Of a DNA stretch of 64,000 nucleotides, positions 63,971-64,000 are shown in pieces (the stretch's first letter is position 1; each line of letters starts with the position of its first letter). The notes beneath the pieces were generated by a model that saw only the letters and a program-made list of their open reading frames with translations, did not search any database and was not told where the DNA came from. A program made the position numbers and the translations under genes. The DNA comes from Flavimarina sp. Hel_I_48 (GTDB taxonomy: Bacteria; Bacteroidota; Bacteroidia; Flavobacteriales; Flavobacteriaceae), in the NCBI RefSeq assembly GCF_000733945.1, contig NZ_JPOL01000002.1, forward strand, positions 506,001 through 570,000, in the 5' to 3' direction.

Positions 63971-64000
63971 AACTTCTCTTTTTCTTTGAAGCGTGAAATT

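Noticed and set aside
1..64000. tRNA, rRNA, CRISPR arrays and insertion sequence transposases
   Set aside because: I looked for them and saw no cloverleaf, rRNA-like stretch, repeat-spacer array or transposase. A covariance search would be needed to exclude a small RNA.

Overview
The window looks like chromosome of a member of the Bacteroidota, most likely a marine-type flavobacterium (Flavobacteriaceae). The evidence is SusC/SusD pairs, type IX secretion C-terminal sorting domains, a fused CcsB/CcsA cytochrome biogenesis protein, vegetative promoters of the TAnnTTTG type, near absence of strong Shine-Dalgarno sequences and many TTG starts. The genus cannot be fixed from the sequence alone.

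Region 1 (1-16139) is a polysaccharide utilization locus. It has a SusC cut by the left edge, a CE15 glucuronoyl esterase with CBM9-like and type IX sorting domains, a SusD/SusC pair, and a divergent GH43 lipoprotein followed by a SGNH (CE20-like) acetylesterase. An orphan SusD-like lipoprotein closes the locus. The enzymes fit removal of glucuronoyl esters, acetyl groups and xylosyl/arabinosyl units from glucuronoxylan; no endo-xylanase is present in the window. A dyad with core CAATCGATTG precedes the two SusC genes, the CE15 gene and the GH43 gene, which suggests one LacI-type regulator not encoded here.

Region 2 (16497-24867) holds a 1106-residue surface beta-helix protein built of five nested repeats, a four-gene plus-strand operon (DUF4159 protein, SPOUT methyltransferase, AI-2E-type permease, SAM methyltransferase) and a FabH-like ketoacyl synthase. 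Region 3 (25397-34651) has a PhoX-like protein and a di-heme cytochrome c peroxidase separated by a terminator hairpin, Bcp peroxiredoxin, an endonuclease III that lacks most Fe-S cysteines, an ECF sigma factor with a 48-residue downstream gene, UvrA, and a nitroreductase/Spy-like pair. Region 4 (35788-46531) has KatG, a tight operon of metalloprotease, dehydratase, ketosynthase and ACP, and the ATP-grasp/alpha-E/transglutaminase trio, interrupted by a REP/MITE-like element with inverted ends.

Region 5 (46714-64000) is mostly housekeeping: RF2 without the programmed frameshift, an ArsC-family protein, a TonB-dependent receptor, a 55-residue membrane protein with its own promoter and terminator, fumarase C, a 7TM receptor fused to a LuxR-like DNA-binding domain, CcsBA, a DUF2520 protein with a KdsC-like phosphatase, a TupA-like ATP-grasp protein, an outer-membrane barrel and a UvrD/PcrA helicase at the right edge. 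Two small genes (30391-30537 and 51113-51280) are supported by their context.
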